64,000 bases of DNA from Cetobacterium_A somerae (GCF_044784365.2 NZ_CP173060.2), one strand, 5' to 3'. Positions 26,459-35,025 are shown, numbered from the stretch's first letter. Made by a program: numbers and translations. The notes: generated by a model not told the origin, from the sequence alone.

Positions 26459-26596
26459 ATGAAATTTATTTATTTTTTAATGTTTTGTCTATTTTATTTT
26501 ATAATAACTGATTATGCTTCGGAGTTAGAAAGTTTTTACGAAAAATTTATTTTTTTTTTACTTAATTTATTTATTGGAATATTTATTTTACACTAA
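26459..26596 (+). CDS. possible 45-residue membrane peptide
   Basis: ATG to TAA, 45 residues, beginning MKFIYFLMFCLFYFIITDYA. Two hydrophobic segments flank a short charged middle (ASELESFYEKF). AGGGGA lies nine bases before the ATG. A TATAAT-type promoter is close upstream, but its predicted start (about 26449) would fall within the ribosome site, so either another promoter is used or the ORF is fortuitous. Nothing recognisable in the sequence. Confidence 0.3.
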   Translation: MKFIYFLMFCLFYFIITDYASELESFYEKFIFFLLNLFIGIFILH

Positions 26597-26800
26597 CTTT
26601 AAAATTATTTTAAAATTAAAAAATTGAAATATTTTTATATTAGGCTGTCTCTTTTCTCATAAAAAATTTAAACCTAAAATTAATTTCTTTATTCATATAT
26701 TTTTATTATAGGTATTTATCCAATTTTTGTTGATTTTTATTCTATAGTATAGTATTATTATAAATAATATGAAATTAATAATACAAAAGGAGTTTTTTAG

Positions 26801-27370
26801 ATGATAAAGTATTATGTTAGAGTTTCTACTGTAGAACAAAAATTAAATAGACAGCTTTTAGCTTATGATAAAGCTGATATTGTTTATAGCGATAAAGTAT
26901 CTGGAAAAGATAAAGAAAGACCTCAGTTAAAAGTTATGTTAGAGGGATTACAAAATGGTGATGTAGTAGTTGTTAAATCTTTAGATAGATTAAGTCGTAG
27001 TACAATGGATCTATTAGAAATAACTAAAGAGATTGAAGATAAAAGAGCTACTTTAAAAGTTTTAGATAAAGATATTGATACTGGAACAGCTATTGGTAAA
27101 TTCTTTTTAACTATAATTGGAGCTGTTGTAGAATTAGAAAGAGAAAATATCAACCAGAGAGTTAGAGAAGGGGTTGCTATAGCAAAAGCTGAAGGAAAAT
27201 ATAAAGGACGAAAAAAAGGCAGCATAGAATTAAAAGGTGATAGCTTAAATAGATTTAAGATGTTTTATAATAAGGGGTTCAATAAGACTGAGTTATCAAA
27301 AGAGTTTGGAGTTCCTAGAGCTACTATCTATAGATGGGAAAAAGTCCTTAAAGAAAGAGGAGATTTATAA
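26801..27370 (+). CDS. serine recombinase (resolvase/invertase family)
   Basis: 189 residues, full length for a small serine recombinase. The catalytic serine is in YYVRVSTVEQ (Ser9-10). The conserved arginines lie in KSLDRLSRSTMDLLE, and GAVVELERENINQRVREG and AKAEGKYKGRKKG follow. A C-terminal helix-turn-helix (NKTELSKEFGVPRATIYRW) completes it. It acts on DNA for inversion or resolution. It sits in a decayed mobile region, and AAAAGGAG precedes the ATG. No invertible segment with clear crossover sites was recognised nearby. Confidence 0.92.
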   Translation: MIKYYVRVSTVEQKLNRQLLAYDKADIVYSDKVSGKDKERPQLKVMLEGLQNGDVVVVKSLDRLSRSTMDLLEITKEIEDKRATLKVLDKDIDTGTAIGKFFLTIIGAVVELERENINQRVREGVAIAKAEGKYKGRKKGSIELKGDSLNRFKMFYNKGFNKTELSKEFGVPRATIYRWEKVLKERGDL

Positions 27371-27393
27371 TAAAATAATAATGGAGATATATT

Positions 27394-28434
27394 ATGGAAA
27401 ATGACGAAATAAAGAATTTAGACATTCAAGGGAATTATAGTTATATTATAAGCTTAATAGAGACTTCAAAATCTAGTGCCTTAAAAGCCATAAACTCAGA
27501 GCTGATAATTCTATATTGGAAAATAGGAGAATATATTCAAAAAGATATTTTAGATAAAGCAGATAAAATATATGGTGAAAATATTGTTGTAGAATTATCT
27601 AAGCGTTTAACTTCTCATTATGGCAGAGGATTTAGTAAAAGTGGTCTTTCAAGAATGATTAATTTTTATAGAAAATTTAAAGATTTTGAGATTGTTGCGA
27701 CACTGTCGCAACAATTATCTTGGTCACATTTTGTAGAATTAATTAAAATAGAAAATGAATTAAAAAGAGAGTTTTATGTAGCAATGACTATAAATGAAGG
27801 GTGGTCTGTTAGAGTTTTTAAAGAGAGAATTAATTCAATGTTATTTGAGAGAACTGCAATTTCTAAAAAGCCAGAAGAAACAATAAAAAAAGATTTAGAA
27901 CTTTTATCTAATCAGAAAATAATGACCGAATCTCTTTTTATTAAAGATCCATATATTTTAGATTTTTTAGGGCTAGAAAATAGTTATTCTGAAAAAGATT
28001 TAGAAAATAGAATCTTACAAGAATTAGAGAAATTTCTTTTAGAATTTGGAAGTGATTTTGCCTTTATGGGAAGACAAAAAAGAATTCAAATAGGAAATAA
28101 AGATTATTATTTAGACCTTCTTTTTTATCATAGAAAAATGAGAAGATTAGTTTTAATAGAATTAAAGTTAGGAGAATTTGAACCTCAATATAAAGGACAA
28201 GTTGAACTTTATCTAAAGTGGCTAAGTAAATATGAAAAGCAAGAGTTTGAAGAGGAACCTATTGCTATAATACTTTGTGCAAGTAAGGATTCAGAAGAGA
28301 TAGAGCTTTTAGGACTTACAGAAGGTAATATACGAGTTTCTGAATATTTAGCAAGTTTGCCACCTAAAAAATTATTAGAAGAAAAATTGCATAAAGCTAT
28401 ATTAGAAGCTAAGGAATTAGCTGTAAAAAAATAA
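27394..28434 (+). CDS. YhcG-type (DUF1016) PD-(D/E)XK nuclease
   Basis: 346 residues. The N-terminal DUF1016 part has INSELIILYWKIGEYIQ, GRGFSKSGLSRMINFY and QQLSWSHFVELI. The C-terminal half is the nuclease fold: GSDFAFMGRQKRI, then DLLFYHRKMRRLVLIELKLG, where D, E and K form the PD-(D/E)XK site. Homologues occur near restriction systems and mobile elements and are thought to act on DNA. It starts 23 bp after the recombinase and may be carried with it. Confidence 0.9.
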   Translation: MENDEIKNLDIQGNYSYIISLIETSKSSALKAINSELIILYWKIGEYIQKDILDKADKIYGENIVVELSKRLTSHYGRGFSKSGLSRMINFYRKFKDFEIVATLSQQLSWSHFVELIKIENELKREFYVAMTINEGWSVRVFKERINSMLFERTAISKKPEETIKKDLELLSNQKIMTESLFIKDPYILDFLGLENSYSEKDLENRILQELEKFLLEFGSDFAFMGRQKRIQIGNKDYYLDLLFYHRKMRRLVLIELKLGEFEPQYKGQVELYLKWLSKYEKQEFEEEPIAIILCASKDSEEIELLGLTEGNIRVSEYLASLPPKKLLEEKLHKAILEAKELAVKK

Positions 28435-28644
28435 AACTAGATGAGTTAAGACCACTATCCAAAGAAACAATTAAAAGTTTAAGAGAACATTTAGAATGTT
28501 GTAAACCATAGAGAAGCTATACTATACTTGGAAGATGTTATAAAAAATGAAGAGCCTTTTAGTGAATGGCAAATAAAAAATATAATTTTAAAAGGAATTA
28601 GTGAAAAATGGTTATCCTCCAATAGTTATAAAAAATTCAAATAA
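28434..28644 (+). pseudogene. Fic-family protein remnant
   Basis: Two short frames read like pieces of a Fic-domain protein. 28434-28511 encodes KLDELRPLSKETIKSLREHL, the typical Fic N-terminal segment. 28504-28644, in another frame, encodes NHREAILYLEDVIKNEEPF and then IKNIILKGI, the segment that normally follows about 40 residues later. The inhibitory-helix region between them and the whole catalytic HPFxxGNGR region are missing. Its start overlaps the stop of the nuclease gene. Confidence 0.75.
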
Positions 28645-28813
28645 ATTATAATATTATTCGGCTTTAGATAAATCTCATGCAATAGGAGGTAATTTTAGTT
28701 TTATTTTTTTAGTTATAAAAGAGTGTAATAATATGTTGGATTGTTATATTTCTCTTTGTAACAATAATACCTAATATTTTTTTAGTATTAAATATAGATT
28801 AAAGCTTTGAAAA

Positions 28814-28842
28814 TAAAGGGTCCAGTTCAACTGGACCCTTTT
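28814..28842. terminator. bidirectional terminator of the VOC gene
   Basis: AAAGGGTCCAGTT and AACTGGACCCTTT meet around a minimal loop. On the minus strand it lies just past the stop of the glyoxalase-like gene. Confidence 0.8.
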
Positions 28843-28847
28843 GCATC

Positions 28848-29351
28848 TTATAACTCGTGTTGGTAAGCTCCAGCACCGTAGTGCAGCTCATATGAATGAG
28901 TGTAGATTTCAATAATATTTCCAAACGGATCTTCACAGTAAACCATTTTATATGGCTTTTCTCCTGGATAATATTCTCTGATTGGCATTCTTTGCTTTCC
29001 ACCAGCAGCTACAATTTTAGCTGTTAATTCTTCAATGTTAGGGTCCTTTACTGAGAAGTGGAATACCCCTGTCGGGTATGGATTAAACTCATTTCTTGGT
29101 TTATCGTTTTGTGGGAACTCAAATAACTCAATTCCAATTCCATCTCCTGTTGAAAGGTGAGCGATTTTAAATTCTCCCCAATTCTCTCCGAAAACGTCAA
29201 TACACATCATTCCGATTGCTGTTTCTTTTTCCTCTTTTACTAAAGTTGGTGCCATAATCACATACCAATTCATAACTTCCCTGTAAAATTTAACAGCCTC
29301 TTCTATATTTGGTACTGATATTCCTATGTGTGAAAAATTTCTTGGATACAT
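28848..29351 (-). CDS. VOC-family (glyoxalase/dioxygenase-like) protein
   Basis: 167 residues with two betaalphabetabetabeta repeats of the vicinal oxygen chelate fold: FSHIGISVPNIEEAVKFYREV at the N-terminus, then GVFHFSVKDPNIEELTAKI, and the closing YCEDPFGNIIEIYTHSYE with a metal-ligand glutamate. The substrate cannot be named. It is divergent from an HxlR regulator, its likely controller. The ATG has AGGAGG. Confidence 0.85.
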   Translation of the reverse strand: MYPRNFSHIGISVPNIEEAVKFYREVMNWYVIMAPTLVKEEKETAIGMMCIDVFGENWGEFKIAHLSTGDGIGIELFEFPQNDKPRNEFNPYPTGVFHFSVKDPNIEELTAKIVAAGGKQRMPIREYYPGEKPYKMVYCEDPFGNIIEIYTHSYELHYGAGAYQHEL

Positions 29352-29430
29352 ATTTTTTCCTCCTGATTATTTAAAATTTTAACTTGCGTTATTTACTCAT
29401 TTAGTATATATTGATATGATAAATATGTAA

Positions 29431-29447
29431 AGTATGCACTTTTTAGT
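29431..29447 (+). promoter_or_regulatory. putative HxlR operator
   Basis: AGTATGCACTTTTTAGT in the divergent region between the VOC gene and the first HxlR gene. It matches the element at 31333-31349 beside the second HxlR gene as AGTA-N3-ACTTTTT-N-GT. A minus-strand promoter (TTTACA, 17 bases, TATACT) for the VOC gene abuts it. Confidence 0.5.
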
Positions 29448-29483
29448 AATATACTATCCAAAAAGTAAGTAAAGGAGAATAAT

Positions 29484-29804
29484 GTGACAAGAAAAGAGAG
29501 AAAAGAGAAGTATAAGTGTTCCGTAGAATATACATTATCTTTTATTGGTGGGAAATGGAAGCCCATTATATTATGGCATTTAGGAATAGAAGGAACTCAT
29601 CGATATGGAGAGTTAAAGAAAAAATTAAATGGAATAAATCATAAAATGTTAACTCAGCAATTGAAAGAACTTGTAGAAGATGGCCTGGTAAATAGAGTTG
29701 AGTATCCACAAATTCCACCTAAAGTTGAATATTCTATGACTGATAAAGGAATGCAATTTATTGATATTTTAAAACTTATGCACGAATGGGGAAATAATAA
29801 CTAA
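29484..29804 (+). CDS. HxlR-family transcription regulator
   Basis: 106 residues, the size of this winged-helix family. It has the signature CSVEYTLSFIGGKWKPIILWHL and HKMLTQQLKELVEDGLVNR. I take the GTG at 29484 as the start: AAAGGAG lies eight bases upstream, and the overlapping ATG at 29482 is followed at once by TGA. HxlR proteins often sense electrophiles or aldehydes through the N-terminal cysteine, here Cys in KYKCSVEY. It is divergent from the VOC gene. Confidence 0.92.
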   Translation: MTRKERKEKYKCSVEYTLSFIGGKWKPIILWHLGIEGTHRYGELKKKLNGINHKMLTQQLKELVEDGLVNRVEYPQIPPKVEYSMTDKGMQFIDILKLMHEWGNNN

Positions 29805-29820
29805 AAAAGAGAGGGGAATT

Positions 29821-30491
29821 TGATATGTTCCCTTTATAGTAGACAGATAAAATAATATAAATCTGTTTATTATGAAGGGAGTTTTTTATATGGGTAAAAA
29901 AGCAAAATTTTCGATTCAAGAAAAAGAAAGAATTATATTAGGATTTTTAAATAATAAAATTTCAAGCAACATTTCCAAATGAAAAATGGGTAACAGATGT
30001 AACCGAATTTAAATATAGAGATGGTAAAAAAGCATATTTAAGTGTAATATTAGATTTATATGATAGAAGTATCGTTTCTTATGTATTGAGTCATCGAAAT
30101 GATAATCCACTAGTTTTCTAAACGTTAGATTTAGCTATCGAGCATAATCCTATGGCTAAAGGATTGCTTCATAGTGACAGAGGTTATCAATATACATCGA
30201 AAGGTTTTAAGGTGAAATTAGATACTCAAGGTATTAAAACAAGTATGTCTAAAGTGGGAAGATGCATCGACAATGGACCTATGGAAGGCTTTTGGGGAAG
30301 TTTAAAAAGTGAAAGTTATTATTTAAAAAAATTTGAAACTTACGAAGAGTTAGATATTAAAGAATACATAAATTTCTACAACACAAAAAGATTACAAAAA
30401 AAATTAAACAGCTTAAGTCCTTTAGAATATAGGGCTCAAGCTGCTTAGATTTTATATTATTTAAATTGTCTACTTGACAGGGTGCAGTTCA
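29821..30491 (+). mobile_element. degenerate IS3-family (IS150-like) element, internally deleted
   Basis: The ends are imperfect inverted repeats sharing a TAGTAGACA core (left 29821-29860, right about 30450-30491, reverse complement). An OrfA start (ATG 29890, MGKKAKFSIQEKERIILGF) runs only about 30 codons. It is followed directly by the OrfB core from about 29958: WVTDVTEFKY, HSDRGYQYTS and MEGFWGSLKSE supply the three DDE residues. A TAA at 30119-30121 interrupts OrfB. The last 98 codons are open at 30152-30448. About 1 kb of coding sequence is missing, so it is inactive. No clear target duplication was seen. Confidence 0.85.
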
Positions 30492-30503
30492 ACTTTCTAA
30501 TAC

Positions 30504-30749
30504 TTAGCGTTTTAAGAATTTATTTTTATAATATTTAAAAGAAAAATATTGCCGATATTTTAAAGCTACTTCTTTTCCTGCAACCCATACAAAAATCCAA
30601 AAGGCTATTTCACCAATTGTAGCACAAAGAACACCTACAATAATTTTTTCATGCATCTTCATTGGTAAAAAAGGAGAAAAAAATGCAATTCCCCATAAAA
30701 CATTAGATAAAATAAATAAAATTAAAACTCTTAAGTTTTTTTCAGTCAT
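30504..30749 (-). CDS. small transporter-suffix-domain membrane protein
   Basis: 81 residues with two hydrophobic helices (LRVLILFILSNVLWGIAFF and IIVGVLCATIGEIAFWIFVW) and a basic C-terminus (YRQYFSFKYYKNKFLKR). This matches the short two-helix proteins annotated as transporter suffix domain. Function unknown. It starts three bases after the isochorismatase stop, so the two are translationally coupled. Confidence 0.75.
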   Translation of the reverse strand: MTEKNLRVLILFILSNVLWGIAFFSPFLPMKMHEKIIVGVLCATIGEIAFWIFVWVAGKEVALKYRQYFSFKYYKNKFLKR

Positions 30750-30752
30750 AAA

Positions 30753-31271
30753 TTAGATATCCTTATATGAAATTAAAGAAACATCCCAAGTTAAAGTAGC
30801 AGCTAAACCAATTAAATGAATTGGCTCTGATACAGATGTGCATGCATCCATTAAAATAGATGTTTTATAATTTTTAGTTTTTTTGTTTGAAATAGATGTA
30901 TGAGTAACACAATTTTGTGTCATCATTCCACAAACTAAAAGCTCATCTACATCTAACTTTTCTAGAACTTCATTTAAATTAGTTTTTACAAATCCGTCAG
31001 CATATGTTTTTATAACTATAGGAGCATTAGGTGCAGCCTCTAATATTTCAGGAACTATTTGAACTCCCTCTGAATCTTTAATGAAAAATGGTGCTAAACC
31101 TAAATTAGGATCAGCAATATGTTGAATATGAACTATCGGATAATTTTTATCTTTACATATTTTGATAGCTTCTAGAATATTGTTTAAAGTAACTTCTGTA
31201 TTCCAAAGGGGAAATTTACCTTGTGGAAAATAATCATTTTGTAAATCAATAATTAATAAAGCTTTTTTCAT
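30753..31271 (-). CDS. isochorismatase-family cysteine hydrolase
   Basis: 172 residues. The catalytic triad of the family is visible: Asp in LLIIDLQNDYF (near residue 9), Lys in PIVIKTYADGF, and Cys in LLVCGMMTQNCVTHTSI. Members hydrolyse amide or enol-ether bonds such as those of nicotinamide or isochorismate; the substrate here is unknown. Divergent from the second HxlR regulator and followed by the two-helix membrane protein. AGGAGG precedes the ATG. Confidence 0.88.
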   Translation of the reverse strand: MKKALLIIDLQNDYFPQGKFPLWNTEVTLNNILEAIKICKDKNYPIVHIQHIADPNLGLAPFFIKDSEGVQIVPEILEAAPNAPIVIKTYADGFVKTNLNEVLEKLDVDELLVCGMMTQNCVTHTSISNKKTKNYKTSILMDACTSVSEPIHLIGLAATLTWDVSLISYKDI

Positions 31272-31332
31272 AAAAATAACCTCCTATAACTAAAATAATA
31301 TTTTATTATAATTTACTTTTTAGAAATTGAAT

Positions 31333-31349
31333 AGTACTTACTTTTTTGT
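31333..31349 (+). promoter_or_regulatory. putative HxlR operator (second copy)
   Basis: AGTACTTACTTTTTTGT in the divergent region between the isochorismatase gene and the second HxlR gene, matching the element at 29431 at most positions. Confidence 0.5.
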
Positions 31350-31411
31350 GGGTACTTTTAATTTTTTTTTGCGTGTAGTAAAATAATAAATAAACGATAA
31401 GGAGAATATTC

Positions 31412-31753
31412 ATGAAATTAAGAAAAGAATACACATGCCCTTTAGAATTTATTCATGATATTCTAAGAGGCAAATGGAAAACCGTTATTATGTGGCAGAT
31501 TTATTATCGAAAAAATCCTTCACTTTCACAATTACAAAAAGACATTAAAGGAATTAGCCAAAAAATACTTTTAGAACAATTGAATGAATTATTGGAATAT
31601 AAACTTGTATCTAAAGAAAAATCCCTAGGTTATCCACTAAACGTTCAATACTATATAACTAACGATAAAGGAATGAAAGTTATTGAAGCTCTAAAAATAT
31701 ACCAAAAATTAGGTGAAATATATTTAGATGAATTAAAGAGTATTTCTAAATAA
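31412..31753 (+). CDS. HxlR-family transcription regulator
   Basis: 113 residues with the HxlR pattern: YTCPLEFIHDILRGKWKTVI, then ISQKILLEQLNELLEYKLV and the wing YPLNVQYYITNDKG. The N-terminal cysteine (EYTCPLEF) is in the place used for redox or electrophile sensing in YodB/HypR-type members. It is divergent from the isochorismatase gene. The ATG follows AAGGAG. Confidence 0.92.
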   Translation: MKLRKEYTCPLEFIHDILRGKWKTVIMWQIYYRKNPSLSQLQKDIKGISQKILLEQLNELLEYKLVSKEKSLGYPLNVQYYITNDKGMKVIEALKIYQKLGEIYLDELKSISK

Positions 31754-31755
31754 GC

Positions 31756-31916
31756 CTAATACTTATTATATATTTCTTTATCTCTTAAATTTGTTGATTT
31801 AGCTGATATATAAGTCCCTTCTACAACATTTTTAAAACCGATATCTTTAATATATTCAATGTGAGGACATCTATCATAATGATAAATTCAATATTATTAA
31901 AATCAATATTTTCCAT
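31756..31916 (-). pseudogene. short frameshifted remnant of unknown family
   Basis: A strong ribosome site (AGGAGG) precedes ATG at 31916, which encodes MENIDFNNIEFI. After a frame change the sequence continues as HYDRCPHIEYIKDIGFKNVV and then EGTYISAKSTNLRDKEIYNKY up to TAG at 31756-31758. The composition is protein-like, but I do not recognise the family. The rest of 31754-32097 holds no gene. Confidence 0.45.
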
Positions 31917-32097
31917 AAAAACCTCCTAAACTTTTATATATAAAAGTTACGATAAATAATAATTTCTTCTTTTGTTTATATATTTTTAACCACTCATAAA
32001 AAGGAATTTTATAAAAAAATATAATAAATATCTAAAAGTTTAATACTAAAAATTATTGTAATAAACTTATTCATAAATAGATAAAAGGAGACCAACT

Positions 32098-32682
32098 ATG
32101 AAAACTTTAGTAATATTAAGCCATTTAAATTATTCTAACTCTCGAGTAAATAAAAGTTTAGCAGAGGAATTAAAAAAATATAATGAAATAACACTACACA
32201 ACTTAAATGAAATTTATCCTGATGAAAATATAGATAAACACAAGGAACAAGATCTTTTATTAAAATATGATCGAATTGTATTTCAATTTCCATTCTATTG
32301 GTATAGCACACCCCATATTTTAAAAAAATGGCAAGATATTGTTTTAGAATATGGTTGGGCATTTGGACCAAATGGAACGGCATTAAATGGAAAAGAATTT
32401 TTATGTGCAATTACAATAGGAGGACCTGAAGAATCTTATCAAAGTGGAGGATATAATAATTATTCAATAAGTGAACTTTTAAAACCAATACAACAAATGT
32501 CTAATTTAACTGGTATGAAATTTTTAACACCTTTTAAAGTACACTCAGCTGTAGTTTTAACAGATGAGGAACTAAGATCTAAGACAAAGGAATATCCAAA
32601 ATATATTTTAAATCCAGAACTAAATCCTGAAGTAGCTTTAGAAAGAATAAAAAAAGAGCTTGAAGAGAAAGGTGGATTATAA
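32098..32682 (+). CDS. NAD(P)H-dependent flavin oxidoreductase (flavodoxin fold)
   Basis: 194 residues of the MdaB/KefF/NQO-like family: MKTLVILSHLNYSNSRVNKS supplies the FMN/FAD phosphate loop, YDRIVFQFPFYWYSTPHILK the conserved quinone-reductase motif, and FLCAITIGGPEESYQSGG the second flavin loop. It performs two-electron reduction of quinones or similar compounds in the cytoplasm. It precedes a nitroreductase by 42 bp, a natural redox-detoxification pair. The start follows AGGAGACC. Confidence 0.9.
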   Translation: MKTLVILSHLNYSNSRVNKSLAEELKKYNEITLHNLNEIYPDENIDKHKEQDLLLKYDRIVFQFPFYWYSTPHILKKWQDIVLEYGWAFGPNGTALNGKEFLCAITIGGPEESYQSGGYNNYSISELLKPIQQMSNLTGMKFLTPFKVHSAVVLTDEELRSKTKEYPKYILNPELNPEVALERIKKELEEKGGL

Positions 32683-32724
32683 ATTTTAAGTTAACAGAAA
32701 CAAAATATTTTTTAGGAGGAAAAT

Positions 32725-33291
32725 ATGAACGAAACGTTAAACACTATTTTAAAGAGAAGAAGTACAAGACAATATACCACTGAAGAAGTAAAACAAGAGG
32801 ATTTAGATCTTATACTTGAAGCTGCTGTAAACTCACCAAGTGCTATGAATTCTCAACCTTGGCATTTTACAGTAGTTAATGACCAAGCCATTCTTCAAGA
32901 GATAAGTGATGCTGCAAAAGAAGTTGGAAAAAATCATCCTGACAAACAAATGCAAGCAATGGCAAATAATCCACATTTACATCTTTTTTATAAAGCTCCA
33001 GTTGCCATTTTAATATCTTGTAAAGATGATGCTCCAGAAGGTTTATTAAGTTGTGCTGCAGCAACTGAAAATATTTTATTAGCTGCTGAATCTTTAGGAT
33101 TAGGAAGTTGTTGGGTTCAATTTGTTGAACTTTTATTTGCAACAAAAAATCCTATAGCAGATTCTATCTTAAAAAAACTTGCAATTCCTGAGGGATATAG
33201 TTTCAATCATGCAGTTGTCCTTGGTCACAAACTTTCTGACACTACACCACCTAAAAAATTGAAAAGTGAAACAATAACTTATGTAAAATAA
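32725..33291 (+). CDS. nitroreductase-family FMN oxidoreductase
   Basis: 188 residues with the nitroreductase pattern: ILKRRSTRQYTTEEV at the N-terminus, NSPSAMNSQPWHFTVV (about 31-46), and ESLGLGSCWVQF (about 124). FMN-dependent reduction of nitro groups, quinones or flavins using NAD(P)H. Cotranscribed with the flavodoxin-fold reductase. AGGAGG precedes the ATG. Confidence 0.93.
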   Translation: MNETLNTILKRRSTRQYTTEEVKQEDLDLILEAAVNSPSAMNSQPWHFTVVNDQAILQEISDAAKEVGKNHPDKQMQAMANNPHLHLFYKAPVAILISCKDDAPEGLLSCAAATENILLAAESLGLGSCWVQFVELLFATKNPIADSILKKLAIPEGYSFNHAVVLGHKLSDTTPPKKLKSETITYVK

Positions 33292-33308
33292 AAAAAGAGT
33301 AGCTCAAG

Positions 33309-33356
33309 GGGTCTTAATTCTGTAGAATATAGAACTAAGACCTTTTAATTTTTTTC
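33309..33356. terminator. bidirectional terminator between nitroreductase and DapA-like genes
   Basis: GGTCTTA (near 33319) pairs with TAAGACC (near 33337-33343) with interior TCT/AGA pairing, then a T-rich tail. It serves the converging genes on both sides. Confidence 0.7.
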
Positions 33357-34177
33357 TAATTTCCTAAAGGTTTTCTACAAACTCCTATAGTATTTTTATT
33401 TTTATTTAAAATATGCTTAATTTTTGAAATTGGACTAGTTTTAAAAACTTCTTCTATTAAAATTTTAACTTTTTTCAAATCGTTATCTTGGGTTGAAGAA
33501 TTTTCATAAAGACTATTAAAGTAGTTTCTTACTAAAATAGGTTCAATATTTCCACACATCGAAGAAAGAGAGTTGAACCCTAATTTTATTTTTTCCGCTA
33601 AATTTACTTCTCCGCCAGCATAAAAATAAAAGTTGTTATTTTTCATTTCTTTTTTTAATTGATTTATTTTTTGGGGATTTCCAGCTTCTTTTAATCCAAC
33701 AATTAATCTATTTTTTAAAAGTTCTTTTATACTATCAGTTGTTAAATCAAATCCAGTTCTTCCAGGATTATTATAAATAATAACATCTTTATTAGCTTTT
33801 TCTATTATATTATTAGCATATATAATTGCTTCATGTTGAGATGGTAAAATATATGGTGAAAATCCTAATAAAATTCCACTTATTTTTGTTTTACTTATTT
33901 TTTCAGCTAAATAAACAGCCTCTTTTTCTCTAATACTAGAAACTCCAAATATTCTCTCCATTTCATCAATTAAATAACTATTTTCTAAGGCATTAAGTAA
34001 TTCAATTTTTTCATCTAGAGATAAACTATGTTGTTCTCCAGTACTTCCACAAACCATAACTGATTTTATTGAATTTTTATACAAATTTTCAATATGTGTA
34101 AGTGTCAAATTTATATTTAATGATTCATCTTCATTAAATGCAGTTGGAACTGCTATATGAAATCTTTCGGTTATCAT
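33356..34177 (-). CDS. DapA-family aldolase (dihydrodipicolinate synthase-like)
   Basis: 273 residues, somewhat shorter than typical DapA (about 290). Class I aldolase features: KSVMVCGSTGEQHSLSLDEK (carboxylate-binding Ser-Thr), VIIYNNPGRTGFDLT with the catalytic Tyr, and RLIVGLKEAG with the Schiff-base Lys. It condenses or cleaves pyruvate with an aldehyde. The GSTGEQ variant and an isolated setting suggest N-acetylneuraminate-lyase or keto-sugar-type chemistry rather than lysine synthesis. Next to a VOC gene of the same strand. Confidence 0.85.
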   Translation of the reverse strand: MITERFHIAVPTAFNEDESLNINLTLTHIENLYKNSIKSVMVCGSTGEQHSLSLDEKIELLNALENSYLIDEMERIFGVSSIREKEAVYLAEKISKTKISGILLGFSPYILPSQHEAIIYANNIIEKANKDVIIYNNPGRTGFDLTTDSIKELLKNRLIVGLKEAGNPQKINQLKKEMKNNNFYFYAGGEVNLAEKIKLGFNSLSSMCGNIEPILVRNYFNSLYENSSTQDNDLKKVKILIEEVFKTSPISKIKHILNKNKNTIGVCRKPLGN

Positions 34178-34243
34178 GGTTTCAACTCTCCTTATATTTA
34201 ATTTTTTATTAGTATAATATGGTTAAAATAATTTTTTTCTTTT

Positions 34244-34627
34244 TTATAATTCATAAATTTCAAGTGGAAGATTATCAGGATCTTGAAAAAATGTAAATCT
34301 TTTTCCTGTTATTTCATCAACTCTAATAGGTTCACATTGTATCTCTTTAGAATTTAAATATTCCACCATTTTAAATATATCTTCAACTTCAAAAGCTAAG
34401 TGACGTAATCCTGTAGCTTCTGGATAGCTCAATCTTTTAGGAGACTCTAAAAAAGAAAAAAGTTCAATTTCACAATTCCCAATTGCTAAGTCTAGTTTAT
34501 ATGAATTTCTCTCTTTACGATAAGTCTCCTTTATAATTTCAAGATTTAAAATTTCTGTGTAAAAGTTTTTTGATTTTGCATAATCTGAACAAATTATTGC
34601 AACATGATGAATTTTTTTTAAATACAT
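34244..34627 (-). CDS. VOC-family protein of the YaeR type
   Basis: 127 residues, single-domain VOC protein. KIHHVAIICSDYAKSKNFYT at the N-terminus, LRHLAFEVEDI in the middle and FFQDPDNLPLEIYEL at the end carry the His/Glu metal ligands. This matches the YaeR/glyoxalase-like family, function not established. It lies upstream of the DapA-like gene on the same strand with 66 bases between. Confidence 0.85.
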   Translation of the reverse strand: MYLKKIHHVAIICSDYAKSKNFYTEILNLEIIKETYRKERNSYKLDLAIGNCEIELFSFLESPKRLSYPEATGLRHLAFEVEDIFKMVEYLNSKEIQCEPIRVDEITGKRFTFFQDPDNLPLEIYEL

Positions 34628-34783
34628 ATTTCCGTTACCTTTTAGTCTATGAATGAGCCATATTTATTTTTCTAATTTCACGATATTTGGGCTCTTATAG
34701 TAACGGTTATTCACCCCCGAGATTTTTTGTATTTTCGTGAAATAATTAAGAGAGAAAATAAATGATCTTCTACTCATTTCCTT

Positions 34784-34893
34784 CTAATTTCTATTTTCTC
34801 CACTCATAGTTAGTAAGTCGTTATGAAATCTTTTACCATGATTTGGATGCTTTAAATATGCAAGTTCATGTAAAACTACATATACTTTATTGA
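34784..34893 (-). pseudogene. zinc metallopeptidase (YgjP/SprT-like) C-terminal remnant
   Basis: Minus-strand reading gives YVVLHELAYLKHPNHGKRF followed by about ten more residues and TAG at 34784. This is the zinc-binding HExxH-type region of the YgjP-like (DUF45) metallopeptidases, whose usual form is HELAHLKHPNHSKRF. The upstream two thirds are absent. These genes often lie in type I restriction loci, so it may be debris from one. Confidence 0.7.
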
Positions 34894-35025
34894 ATTATTA
34901 AAAATACTTTAAATTTAAAATACAGCAAATAGCGAAAAAAATCAAGAAAAACAGGGGAAATGTGGGATATTTTGTATAAAATTTAGTGTTTAATCTATAC
35001 TACATTCTAGATAAAACACCAAAAG

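Noticed and set aside
33356..34177. Lysine-pathway dapA
   Set aside because: No other dap gene beside it and a variant GSTGEQ loop; only family membership is supported.
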